This document shows positions 38,801 to 47,179 of a stretch of 47,179 nt of DNA, piece by piece. This DNA is from a virus. The first letter of the stretch is position 1. Each line of letters opens with the position of its first letter. Position numbers and translations under genes: made by a program. The notes under the pieces were generated by a model. The model was not told where the DNA came from. It was given only the letters and a program-made list of their open reading frames with translations, and searched no databases. The DNA is taken from positions 1 to 47,179 of IMG/VR virus record IMGVR_UViG_3300028794_000002; one strand, given 5' to 3'.

Positions 38801-41800
38801 GCGACGAACAACTCGACACGACTGGCGCGGTCGCTGACTTCCTGGGTGGAAGCCTGCCCGACCGCGCACGCGCCAGCATCGCCGGGGCGGTGAACTCCAA
38901 GCCCGACTTCGAGGCCCGCATCCGCAAGATGTCGACCGAGGCCGGCGTTCCGATCTCGACCGCTCGGGAGCTGCCTGACGAGGTGAACCGCAAGGCGAAG
39001 ATGGAGAGCATGGACTTCGACGACCTGTCGAAGAAGTTCCCGTCCACCATGCAGTTCCTGACGCAACAGGACAACGCCAAGATCGCCCACGACGACGTGA
39101 ACAACATGGGGCTGATCGAGGCCTCCGTGAACTCGTTCAAGCGGGGCATCCCGGGGCTGAAGCAGAACCTATCTGCCACGTCACTGCGCGCCAACGCCAA
39201 CATCCTCGGCAACGTTGATGCTATCGAGAAGAAGATGGCGGCCGGCGAGAACGTGCTCGACAGCGAAGACCCGTTCGCCCTCCGTTTCATGACGCCCGAG
39301 CAGCGCAGCGATTTCCGCGCGCAGGCAATCCGTGCGGCCGGTGGTAACGCGACCAGCATCGCCGAGAACCAGGCCATCAAGGACGCCATTCCTCAGCCCG
39401 GGGTGGTCAACCAGGTGATGAGCGCCAAGGGCTGGGGCGAGGCGATCAACGCCTTCATGTCCGACCCCGTGACCTTCGTCGCGTCGATCGGCCCCGAAAG
39501 CCTGGTGCAGAACGCCCCCGGCATGGTGGCTGGTGCCGTCATTCCCGGCGGGGTTGCCGTCAAGGCCGCCACGATGGGTGTGGGGTCTGGTGTCACGGAC
39601 TACGGCAGTAGCCTCCTCGAGGGACTGAGCAAGGCCGGCGTCGACATCAAGGACACCGAAGCCCTGAAGAAGGCTGCGCAGAACCCCAAGCTGATGCAGC
39701 AGGTCGCCGCTCAAGCCATGGCGCATGCGATGGTGGTGGGTACGGTGGACGGTGCCAGCGGCGGCATCGCGGGCAAGCTCGCCATCCCGACCAAGGTCAT
39801 CAAGGGCCCGGTGGCGCGCGAGGCCGCCAACATCGTCACCCAGATGCCAATCCAGGGCGCGATGGGCGCAGCCGGCGAGGCGGGCGGTGAACTGGCTGCA
39901 GGACAACAACTCGACCCCGGCAACATCCTGGCCGAGTTCGTCGGCGAGTCCTTCACGGCACCCGCTGAAGTCGCATCGATGGTGTCGGGCCAGGTGCGCG
40001 AACGGGTCGCCCAGGCGCGCGAGGCCGAGGCGCACGCCAAGTCGCTGGAGGAGCTGTCCAAGTTCTCCGAAGCCAGCAAGGTCAAGGCGCGCGATGCGGA
40101 CACGTTCAAGGCCTTCGTTGAACAGGCCGCCCAGAACGGCGAGACTCCCACAGAGCTTTTCATCGATCCGACCCTCCTGGCCAACAGCCTGAACCAGTCC
40201 GGCATGACCGTGCAGGAGATGCAGGCCCTAGTGCCCGTGGCAATGGGGCAGATTCAGGAGGCGATGGCCAATGGCGTCGACGTGCGCGTGCCGGTGGGCG
40301 AGTTCGCCGCCGTCGGCGAGAAGGTCACGGCTCCGCTGATCGATCACTTCCGCACCAGCGAAGACGCGATGACGCGCGCAGAAGCCACCCTGTACCTGGA
40401 CGAGAAGGGCGCCGAGATCAAGGCGCAAGTCGAAAAGGCGCTCTCGGAGCACGAGGAATCCAGCGCTCACCAGCAGTCGATCAACAACGTGCAGGCCAAT
40501 TTCGAGGCCCAGCTCAACACCGCCAACCGCTTCACGTCGGCCGCGAACAAGGCCTATGCCTCCCTGCTGGCCAACTTCTACGGCGCGCAGGCGCAGCGTC
40601 TCGGCATCACGCCCGAGGAACTGGCGCAGAAGTACGGGCTCAAGGTGCAGGCGCAGAGCGTGGCCGGCGAGCGCACGCTGAATCAGGGATCGCTGGGGGC
40701 TGAGCTTTCGTCGCGCATCGCGGGGGATTTTGACGGCGCTGTCAGGGAATATGACGCCATCCCGGGAACCGATGGCGGCCGAATCCTCAACACTGACGAG
40801 GCGCGCGAACTGTCCGAGGGGTACAGGGCTGACCGAACAAAGTCGGCGGACGTTCACGAAGCCTCGAGCCAGTTCGTTAAAGACCTGTATGCGTCCAAGC
40901 TGGCTCAGCCAACGCCAGTAGGTCGGCAGCCGCTGGTCCTTTTCACGGCCGGCGGCACGGGTGCTGGCAAGTCGACCTCCTTGCAGACAGATCAGGGTAA
41001 GGCTATGTACGAGGCCGCTGAGATGGTCTACGACACCAACATGAACAGCCTGGACTCGGCAGTCAAGAAGATCGATCAGGCGCTGGACGCGGGGCGTTCG
41101 GTCGCCATCCTCTACACCTTCCGCGATCCAGTTGATGCACTGGTCAAGGGCGCCCTTCCGCGTGCAATGCGGATGGGGCGCACCGTTCCGCTGGCTGAGC
41201 ACGCCAAAACCCATGCTGGCGCGTACAAAACGGTTGCCGCGTTACGCGAGAAGTACGCCGATGACCCGCGAGTGGCGGTCCAAGTTGTGGACAATTCACG
41301 AGGGGCCGGCAACGCGCAAGTAACAGAGTTTGACGCTCTGCCAGGGATCGCCGATACTGACCTAGAGGAAACCCTATATGCAAACCTCCAGCAAGAACTC
41401 CAAGCCGGCCGGATCAGCCAACAAGTCTTTGCCGGTACAGCCGGCCTTCGACGTGAAGGCGTGGAGCAAGCAGGCGGCGGAACTGGCAGCAGCGAACCTT
41501 CGCGCGCAGACCAAAAGCAGCTAAACCAGGGCGAAACAGCGCCCCGGGCGCAGATCGCCTTTGCCGACGACATCGCCGGCAGCCCCAGCGTCATCAGCCT
41601 ACTGGCCGGCGCAGACCTCTCCAGCTTCATCCACGAATCGGGCCACTTCTTCCTTGAAGTGCAAACCGACCTCGCCACCAAGATTCAGCAGCAAGCCTCT
41701 GAGGGCGGCAGCCTGAGCCCCGGCGAGCAGGCCGTGGTCGATGACATGAACACGCTGCTGTCGTGGTTCGGCGTCAAGGGCAGCGAGAACCAGACCCCGC

Positions 41801-44800
41801 TCGAAGCCTGGGGCGCCATGTCGCTGGACGAAAAGCGCCAGTACCACGAGCAGTTCGCGCGCGGCTTCGAGGCCTACACCATGGAAGGCAAGGCCCCGAG
41901 CCTCGCGCTTCAAGAGGTGTTCGGCCGCTTCCGCTCCTGGCTGATCCACGTCTACACCACGCTGCGCAATCTCAACGTCACGCTGACCGACGACGTGCGC
42001 CAGGTGATGGGCCGCATGTTGGCCACCGACTTCGCCATTGAAGAGGCCGAGGCCGCACGCAACATGGGCCCGCTGTTCGTCGACGCCAAGAGCGCCGGCA
42101 TGACCATGGAGCAGTTCGACGCCTACCAGGCTACCGCACGCGCTGCGACCGATAAGGCCGCAGCAGAGCTTCAGGTCCGCGGTATGAGGGACATGCAGTG
42201 GGTCAGCCGCGCCAAGGACAAGGCGATCAAGGCTCGCCAGACTGAAGTCGAAGGGCTGCGCCGCGAGGTTCGCCGCGAAGTCACCAGCGAGGTTCTGAGC
42301 CAGGCCGTCTACCGCGCGTGGCAGTTCCTGGCCGGCAAGGGTGAAGCGGTCGACGTCGTGGAGCCCGGCTCCCTGCCCATCGGCGAGATCGACACCATCA
42401 CCCAGAAGGGCAAGCTGCGCACCAGCGCCGTGAAGGAACTCAGCCGCGAACAGTGGGAGGTGCTGTCCAAGCGCCGCATGACCTCGGAAGACAACGGCAT
42501 GCACCCGGAGATCGTGGCCGAGCTGTTCGGCTTCGACAGCGGGGATGCGCTGGTGCAGGCGCTGCTGGAGGCCAAGCCGCCGCGCGAGCAGATCGCCGAT
42601 CTCACCGACATCCGCATGATGGAGAAGTACGGCGACATCGCAAGCCAGGAGGCCCTGAACCGCGCCGCCGACGAAGCCGTGCACAACGAAGCCCGGGCGC
42701 GTTTCATCGCCTCCGAACTGAAAGCCCTGCAGGACGCCAACACAGTCCGCGAAAAGCGCGGCAAGAAGGGCAGCATCGACGTGATGGCCCAGGCCGCCAA
42801 GCAGTACGCCGCCGACATCATCAACCGGCTGAAGGTGCGCGACCTGCGTCCGGCTCAGTACGCCTCTGCCGAGGTGCGCAGTTCCCGCCTCGCCGAGCAG
42901 GCGCTGAAGAAGGGCGAGCTGCCCGAAGCGGCGATGCACAAGCGCAACCAGCTGGTCAACAACTACGCGACGAAGGCGGCCTACAACGCGCAGGACGAGA
43001 TCAAGGCCACGATCAAGTACTTCAAGCGGTTCGACAAGCGCTCGAAGTCGATCGACCCAGCCTACATGGATCAGATTGAGGCCCTGCTCGAGCGCTTCGA
43101 CCTGCGCAACACCTCACTGCGAGCGGTCGACAAACGCAAGTCGCTGGTGGAGTGGGTGGAGTCGCAGCGCGAACAAGGGCTGGAGCCCGACATTCCTCCC
43201 GAGCTGCTGAATGAGGCGATCCGCCAGTCGTACAAAGACATGACGGTTGACGAGCTGCGTGGTCTGCGCGACACCGTGCAGCAGATCGAGCACCTGGGGC
43301 GCCTCAAGAACCAGCTGCTGACGGCCAAGGCCAACAAGGATTTCGAGGCCGTGCGATCGGAGCTCGTGAAGAGCATCGACGAGCATGCCGGATACCGGCA
43401 GGCCGACACGCGCACGCCCACCACGGTGCTTGGCGAGAAGCTGCTCGCGCTGAAGAAGTTCTGGGCCAGCCACATCAAGGCAGCCACCTGGGCGCGCATC
43501 CTCGACGGCGGCAAAGATGGTGGCCCCGTGTGGGAATACCTGATCCGCACCGCCAACGAAGCCGGCGACAACGAAACCGTGGCGCGCGAGAAGGCAACCA
43601 AGGATCTATCCGCCCTCGTGGCGCCGGTCCTGAAGGAAGGCAAGCTCGGCGGCAAGGGCGAGTTCTTCCCGTCGGTGAACCGCAGCATCAACCGCGAAGG
43701 CAAGCTCGCGATCGCACTCAACCTCGGCAACGAGAGCAACATGCAGCGCCTGCTGGGTGGCGAGGGCTGGACCCTGCAGCAGCTGCAGCCGGTGCTGGAC
43801 ACACTCACCGCAGAAGACTGGAAATTCGTGCAGGGCGTCTGGGACTACTTCGAGTCGTTCCGCCCGCAGATCGCCGCCAAGGAGCGCCGTGTTTACGGAG
43901 TCGAGCCGGACTGGATCAAGCCGACCCCGGTGGTCACCAAGTTCGGCACATTGAAGGGCGGCTACTACCCGGTCAAGTACGATCCCCGCGCCAGCGAGCG
44001 CGCCGAGTCGCACGCCGATGCGGAAGAGGCCAAGCGCCAGATGCAAGGTGCCTACACCTCGTCGACCACCCGCCGCTCGTTCACCAAGAGCCGCGCGGAA
44101 GAAGTGAAGGGCCGCCCCCTGCTGTATTCGCTCGACGGCATCTACGGTGGCATCCAGGAGGTGATCCATGACCTGAGCTGGCACGAGTGGCTGATCGACG
44201 CGAACAAGATCCTGCGCAACCAGACGATTTCTACCGCGATCCGAGAGCACTACGGCCCCGAGGTGCACCAGCAGTTCAAGACCTGGACAGAAGACATTGC
44301 GGGCGGCGAGCAAGCAACCCGCGCGGCCGGCGAGAAGGCGCTCGCCTGGGTGCGCCAGGGTGTCAGCATCTCCGGGCTTGGCCTGAACGTCATGAGCGCC
44401 ATGATGCAGCCGCTGGGCATCACGCAGTCGATGGTGCGCATCGGTCCCAAGTGGGTGGGCCGTGGCATCGCCAAGGCCATGGGCTCTCCTGCCGAGACCT
44501 ACCGCGAGATCAACAGCAAGAGCGACTTCATGCGCACCCGCGCGCTGACCCGCATGCGAGAACTCAACGAGTTGCGCAACCAAGTGAAGGGCCAGACCGA
44601 GACGCGCGCCAAGATCGATGCTGCGGCCTACGCGCTGATGCTCCGTGCCCAGCAGCTGGTCGACATCCCGACTTGGTGGGGCGCCTACGAGAAGGCCATC
44701 GCCGAGGGCAACAACGACGCTCGAGCCACGGACCTCGCCGACCAGGCGGTGATCGACGCGCAGGGTTCCGGTGGCACGAAGGACCAGGCCGCGATCGAGC

Positions 44801-45357
44801 GCGGCGGCCCGGCGTTGAAGCTGTTCACGGTTTTCTACAGCTTCATGAACACCGCCTTGAACCTCGGGGCTCAGTCGACCATGACCGAGGCGAGCCGCGC
44901 CAAGCTGGCGGCCAACTACCTCATGCTGTACGTGATCCCGCCGATCCTGGGCTTCATGCTCAAGAACGCGCTAACACCGGGGGATTCTGGTGACGATGAC
45001 GACTGGGGTAAGTTTGCCAACAAGGTTGTGAAGGAAGAACTCGGCTTCCTGTTGGGCCTCTTCTTCGGGCTGCGCGAACTGCAAGGCGCCTGGGATGCGT
45101 TTCAAGGCAAGCCGGGAGGCGACTACTCCGGGCCGGCGGGTGGGCGTCTGATTGGCGACACGCTCAAGCTGACCAAGCAGGTAGGGCAGGGTGAGGCAGA
45201 CGACGGACTGCGTAAGGCCATCATCAACGTGGCCGGCGAGTTGTTCCGCCTTCCATCGGCGCAGATCAACCGAACCATCACAGGCGCAGAGGCCTTGGGC
45301 GAGGGGAAAACACAGAACCCGTCCGCCCTCCTGTTCGGGTTCCAGGAGAAGCGCTGA
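38797..45357 (+). CDS. Giant polyvalent ejection protein with Zeta-toxin-like and zincin domains
   Basis: The 2186-residue protein follows the T7 gp15/gp16-like ejection genes. It is largely helical. Residues about 630-895 are a P-loop domain with GGTGAGKST (719-727), in the style of Zeta-toxin kinases. Residues 930-960 hold a metallopeptidase-type HESGH (946-950). The C-terminal third has a hydrophobic segment (YLMLYVIPPILGFMLKNAL near 2040). Large multi-domain phage proteins combining toxin, protease and other domains are called polyvalent proteins. Codon use in 40680-41520 is less GC-biased than the rest, suggesting an inserted domain. It should enter the host with the DNA. Confidence 0.8.
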   Translation: MSDEQLDTTGAVADFLGGSLPDRARASIAGAVNSKPDFEARIRKMSTEAGVPISTARELPDEVNRKAKMESMDFDDLSKKFPSTMQFLTQQDNAKIAHDDVNNMGLIEASVNSFKRGIPGLKQNLSATSLRANANILGNVDAIEKKMAAGENVLDSEDPFALRFMTPEQRSDFRAQAIRAAGGNATSIAENQAIKDAIPQPGVVNQVMSAKGWGEAINAFMSDPVTFVASIGPESLVQNAPGMVAGAVIPGGVAVKAATMGVGSGVTDYGSSLLEGLSKAGVDIKDTEALKKAAQNPKLMQQVAAQAMAHAMVVGTVDGASGGIAGKLAIPTKVIKGPVAREAANIVTQMPIQGAMGAAGEAGGELAAGQQLDPGNILAEFVGESFTAPAEVASMVSGQVRERVAQAREAEAHAKSLEELSKFSEASKVKARDADTFKAFVEQAAQNGETPTELFIDPTLLANSLNQSGMTVQEMQALVPVAMGQIQEAMANGVDVRVPVGEFAAVGEKVTAPLIDHFRTSEDAMTRAEATLYLDEKGAEIKAQVEKALSEHEESSAHQQSINNVQANFEAQLNTANRFTSAANKAYASLLANFYGAQAQRLGITPEELAQKYGLKVQAQSVAGERTLNQGSLGAELSSRIAGDFDGAVREYDAIPGTDGGRILNTDEARELSEGYRADRTKSADVHEASSQFVKDLYASKLAQPTPVGRQPLVLFTAGGTGAGKSTSLQTDQGKAMYEAAEMVYDTNMNSLDSAVKKIDQALDAGRSVAILYTFRDPVDALVKGALPRAMRMGRTVPLAEHAKTHAGAYKTVAALREKYADDPRVAVQVVDNSRGAGNAQVTEFDALPGIADTDLEETLYANLQQELQAGRISQQVFAGTAGLRREGVEQAGGGTGSSEPSRADQKQLNQGETAPRAQIAFADDIAGSPSVISLLAGADLSSFIHESGHFFLEVQTDLATKIQQQASEGGSLSPGEQAVVDDMNTLLSWFGVKGSENQTPLEAWGAMSLDEKRQYHEQFARGFEAYTMEGKAPSLALQEVFGRFRSWLIHVYTTLRNLNVTLTDDVRQVMGRMLATDFAIEEAEAARNMGPLFVDAKSAGMTMEQFDAYQATARAATDKAAAELQVRGMRDMQWVSRAKDKAIKARQTEVEGLRREVRREVTSEVLSQAVYRAWQFLAGKGEAVDVVEPGSLPIGEIDTITQKGKLRTSAVKELSREQWEVLSKRRMTSEDNGMHPEIVAELFGFDSGDALVQALLEAKPPREQIADLTDIRMMEKYGDIASQEALNRAADEAVHNEARARFIASELKALQDANTVREKRGKKGSIDVMAQAAKQYAADIINRLKVRDLRPAQYASAEVRSSRLAEQALKKGELPEAAMHKRNQLVNNYATKAAYNAQDEIKATIKYFKRFDKRSKSIDPAYMDQIEALLERFDLRNTSLRAVDKRKSLVEWVESQREQGLEPDIPPELLNEAIRQSYKDMTVDELRGLRDTVQQIEHLGRLKNQLLTAKANKDFEAVRSELVKSIDEHAGYRQADTRTPTTVLGEKLLALKKFWASHIKAATWARILDGGKDGGPVWEYLIRTANEAGDNETVAREKATKDLSALVAPVLKEGKLGGKGEFFPSVNRSINREGKLAIALNLGNESNMQRLLGGEGWTLQQLQPVLDTLTAEDWKFVQGVWDYFESFRPQIAAKERRVYGVEPDWIKPTPVVTKFGTLKGGYYPVKYDPRASERAESHADAEEAKRQMQGAYTSSTTRRSFTKSRAEEVKGRPLLYSLDGIYGGIQEVIHDLSWHEWLIDANKILRNQTISTAIREHYGPEVHQQFKTWTEDIAGGEQATRAAGEKALAWVRQGVSISGLGLNVMSAMMQPLGITQSMVRIGPKWVGRGIAKAMGSPAETYREINSKSDFMRTRALTRMRELNELRNQVKGQTETRAKIDAAAYALMLRAQQLVDIPTWWGAYEKAIAEGNNDARATDLADQAVIDAQGSGGTKDQAAIERGGPALKLFTVFYSFMNTALNLGAQSTMTEASRAKLAANYLMLYVIPPILGFMLKNALTPGDSGDDDDWGKFANKVVKEELGFLLGLFFGLRELQGAWDAFQGKPGGDYSGPAGGRLIGDTLKLTKQVGQGEADDGLRKAIINVAGELFRLPSAQINRTITGAEALGEGKTQNPSALLFGFQEKR

Positions 45358-45380
45358 GTGCGCTTAGTGGCGAGGCACCC

Positions 45381-45398
45381 TCCCAGAATCGTCTGGGA
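45381..45398 (+). promoter_or_regulatory. Hairpin in the tailspike leader
   Basis: TCCCAGA-ATCG-TCTGGGA, a 7-base stem with tetraloop, ends immediately before the tailspike Shine-Dalgarno (AAGGA). It lacks a T-tract, so it is not a typical terminator. It might cover the ribosome-binding site or protect the 5' end. Confidence 0.4.
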
Positions 45399-45412
45399 AG
45401 GAACGCCCACCC

Positions 45413-47179
45413 ATGACCATTTCGTCCAATGCCGCGCCCAAGGCTGGCCCTTTCAACGGCAACGGGGTGCAGACCGTCTTCCCGTTCACTTTCCATGCGT
45501 TCGCCAAAGCAGACCTGCTGGTCGTCATGGCGGTCACGATCACTGGGGTGGAAACGACACTGGTGCTGGACAGCGCCTATAGCGTCACGCTGAACGCGGA
45601 CCAGAGCGCGAACCCCGGCGGCACTGTCACCTACCCGATCAGCGGCACGCCGCTACCAGCGGGCTCCACGCTGACCATCGTTAGTGACATCGAATACACC
45701 CAGAACACAGACCTGATCAACATGGGCGGGTTCTACCCGGATGTGATTGAGGACACGCTCGACCGCGGGGTGATGCAGAGCAAGCAGGTCCTGGAGATCG
45801 TCAGCCGCACGCTTCAGGTGGCTGTGTCGACGCCGGCCAACGTCAACGTCACACTGCCCGCCCCATCAGCCTCGCAGCTCATCGGTTGGAATGGCACCGC
45901 GACCGGCCTCGTCAACTACGTGCCGGACGTGAGCAGCGCGGCCGGCCTGCAAATTCGACTCGCTGACACCGCTAGCGCATCCAACGGCGATGCCCTGATG
46001 GGCGTTTTGCAGCCACTGACCGGAGCCCAGGCCACCACCCAGCACGACAAGAACGCAGAGCGCATCAGCCTGCTCGACTTCATTCCGCAGTCTCAGCGGG
46101 CAGCAATCCTGAACTTCACATCAGTCACTGACTGCTCGGCCTACATCCTGGCGTGCTTTGCTGCCGCGAACGGCCGCGAAATCTACGTACCTGCCGGCAA
46201 GTACAACCACGCCACGGCACTGACCTACGCCAAGACCCTGCGCTTTCATCTGCGCGGCGAGTTTGCTGGGTACGACGCGGGGCTTGGTGCGGTGTTCAAC
46301 TACACCGGGGCCGGGATTGGCCTGCAAGTAGGCGTCGATGACGGCAACCCAGACTCCACCGGCCCCATCCGTGACGTGACCATCACAGGTATCACGTTCA
46401 GCACCTCCACTGGCTCGTCAAGCCTGCGCATCCAGAACACCGCGCTGACGTTGATCGAACGTAACCGCTTCTACGGCGCCAGCGGAAAGTGTGTTGACGC
46501 CCGTGCCAATGTCCTGCTGAAGATTCGCCACAACGACATTCGAGGATCACAACCAGCATCTGGTAACTACGGCATCTATCTGGACGAGGAGTATTTCGGC
46601 AACTTTGTCACCGAGATTGAAGGCAACCACATCTACCAGGTGAACCACGCCGGCCGCTTCTGCGAGGGGCGCAACCTGCGTGTGCAGAACAACACGGTGG
46701 AGAACATCCGCCCAGGCGCTACCGGCGGTGTGTGGAAGTTCGAGACGAGCGGCTACATCTCGACCATGGCCTTCCTCTACAACTACTACGAGAACCACCG
46801 CGGCTACGTTTACGAGGGCGCCAGCTTCACCGGCGCTATCCTGAGCCTGATCATTAAAGGTGAGGATGCGTGGGGATCGGGTGATGCTGGCAATGTCAAC
46901 CCAGGCGTCGGCAATCTGCCGAAGACAAAGGTCTTCGCCCATGACATCCGCGACAACTTCTTCGTCGACAGCAGCTGGAACACGCAAGCCGCGCTTGCTT
47001 TGACGGCGGTCTACCCGACCACCTCAGTCTTTGACACCACCACCACGATCGTTCGCGATCAGGTGACAAACAAGGAGTACGAAGACGCCATCGTCTATGC
47101 GCTGGCGCCGAACGATCTGATGAAGGTGGCCGGCGACTTCTCTGGCATCACGGCTGGCACGCCGGGCACGTTGGCTGTC
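45413..47179 (+). CDS. Tailspike protein, N-terminal part (continues at 2-616)
   Basis: The N-terminus (ISSNAAPKAGPFNGNGVQTVFPFTFHAFAKADLLVV) matches the T7-tail-fibre type virion-attachment domain, about residues 1-150. The rest, from about residue 200, is a right-handed beta-helix, recognised by short repeated strands, with ..NNTVENI.. and ..IEGNHIYQV.. turns. Such spikes bind and usually cut surface polysaccharide. ATG at 45413 has AAGGA nine bases before it. The gene crosses the artificial end of the window; the full protein is 751 residues. Catalytic residues cannot be named by eye. Confidence 0.88.
   Translation, partial: MTISSNAAPKAGPFNGNGVQTVFPFTFHAFAKADLLVVMAVTITGVETTLVLDSAYSVTLNADQSANPGGTVTYPISGTPLPAGSTLTIVSDIEYTQNTDLINMGGFYPDVIEDTLDRGVMQSKQVLEIVSRTLQVAVSTPANVNVTLPAPSASQLIGWNGTATGLVNYVPDVSSAAGLQIRLADTASASNGDALMGVLQPLTGAQATTQHDKNAERISLLDFIPQSQRAAILNFTSVTDCSAYILACFAAANGREIYVPAGKYNHATALTYAKTLRFHLRGEFAGYDAGLGAVFNYTGAGIGLQVGVDDGNPDSTGPIRDVTITGITFSTSTGSSSLRIQNTALTLIERNRFYGASGKCVDARANVLLKIRHNDIRGSQPASGNYGIYLDEEYFGNFVTEIEGNHIYQVNHAGRFCEGRNLRVQNNTVENIRPGATGGVWKFETSGYISTMAFLYNYYENHRGYVYEGASFTGAILSLIIKGEDAWGSGDAGNVNPGVGNLPKTKVFAHDIRDNFFVDSSWNTQAALALTAVYPTTSVFDTTTTIVRDQVTNKEYEDAIVYALAPNDLMKVAGDFSGITAGTPGTLAV
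47053..47179. repeat. Terminal overlap, copy of 1-127
   Basis: Exact copy of the first 127 bases. See the entry at position 1: it is the assembly overlap of a circular map. Confidence 0.93.

Noticed and set aside
45413-47179. Diversity-generating retroelement, as in phage BPP-1
   Set aside because: No reverse transcriptase gene and no template/variable repeat pair were seen. The tailspike is beta-helix type, not the BPP-1 Mtd type.

Overview
This window is the complete genome of a temperate, short-tailed (podovirus-type) phage, printed as a linearised circle. Bases 1-127 are repeated exactly at 47053-47179, so the unique length is 47,052 bp, and the tailspike gene is cut by the window ends (45413 to the end, continuing at 2-616). 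The capsid genes (portal, Bbp19-like, scaffold, capsid, Bbp16-like) and the T7-like tail-nozzle and ejection proteins place it near Bordetella phage BPP-1, Salmonella epsilon15 and Burkholderia BcepC6B. High GC and the accessory families suggest a betaproteobacterial (Burkholderiales) host; that is inference.

Layout. (1) 1-4112, rightward: end of the tailspike, then lysis: two small membrane proteins (holin candidates), a secreted DUF1996 protein, a GH24 endolysin, and overlapping Rz/Rz1 spanins. An antisense HNH endonuclease is inserted between endolysin and spanins. (2) 4309-14304, leftward early operon from a promoter at 14383-14354: an HNH-like gene split by a frameshift, tyrosine integrase, a DUF4224 protein, an ASCH protein, a run of accessory proteins, YqaJ exonuclease with RecT annealing protein, and at its head a protein with 25 four-residue repeats. 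Most genes overlap by ATGA. (3) 14412-15350, immunity region: repressor operon with its own terminator, flanked by two promoters of the same design, each with a perfect GTTTAG-N6-CTAAAC operator. (4) 15351-23160, rightward early/middle genes: Cro-like and CII-like regulators, a C5 DNA methyltransferase with a long overlapping second frame, a DUF559-like nuclease, replication protein, NinG, and many small genes. (5) 23202-45357, late genes: terminase, second HNH gene, portal, capsid, a head-spike-like cassette with an SGNH esterase, tail nozzle proteins, a GNAT-like protein, and ejection proteins including a 2186-residue polyvalent protein with a Zeta-toxin-like P-loop and a zincin motif. (6) 45413-end: tailspike.

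How it works together: repressor binding at the two mirrored operators would silence both early operons. Integrase, recombination and replication genes serve lysogeny and DNA synthesis. Terminase and portal package DNA; spikes on head and tail probably act on surface polysaccharide; ejection proteins enter the cell with the DNA; holin, endolysin and spanins release progeny.

No reverse transcriptase or diversity-generating element, CRISPR array, tRNA or insertion sequence was seen. The most interesting points are the dual-coded methyltransferase, the (W/G)(A/D)AA repeat protein, a slippery heptamer in the gene beside integrase, the mirrored leaderless-type promoters, the head-spike/esterase cassette, and the toxin-like insertion in the polyvalent protein.
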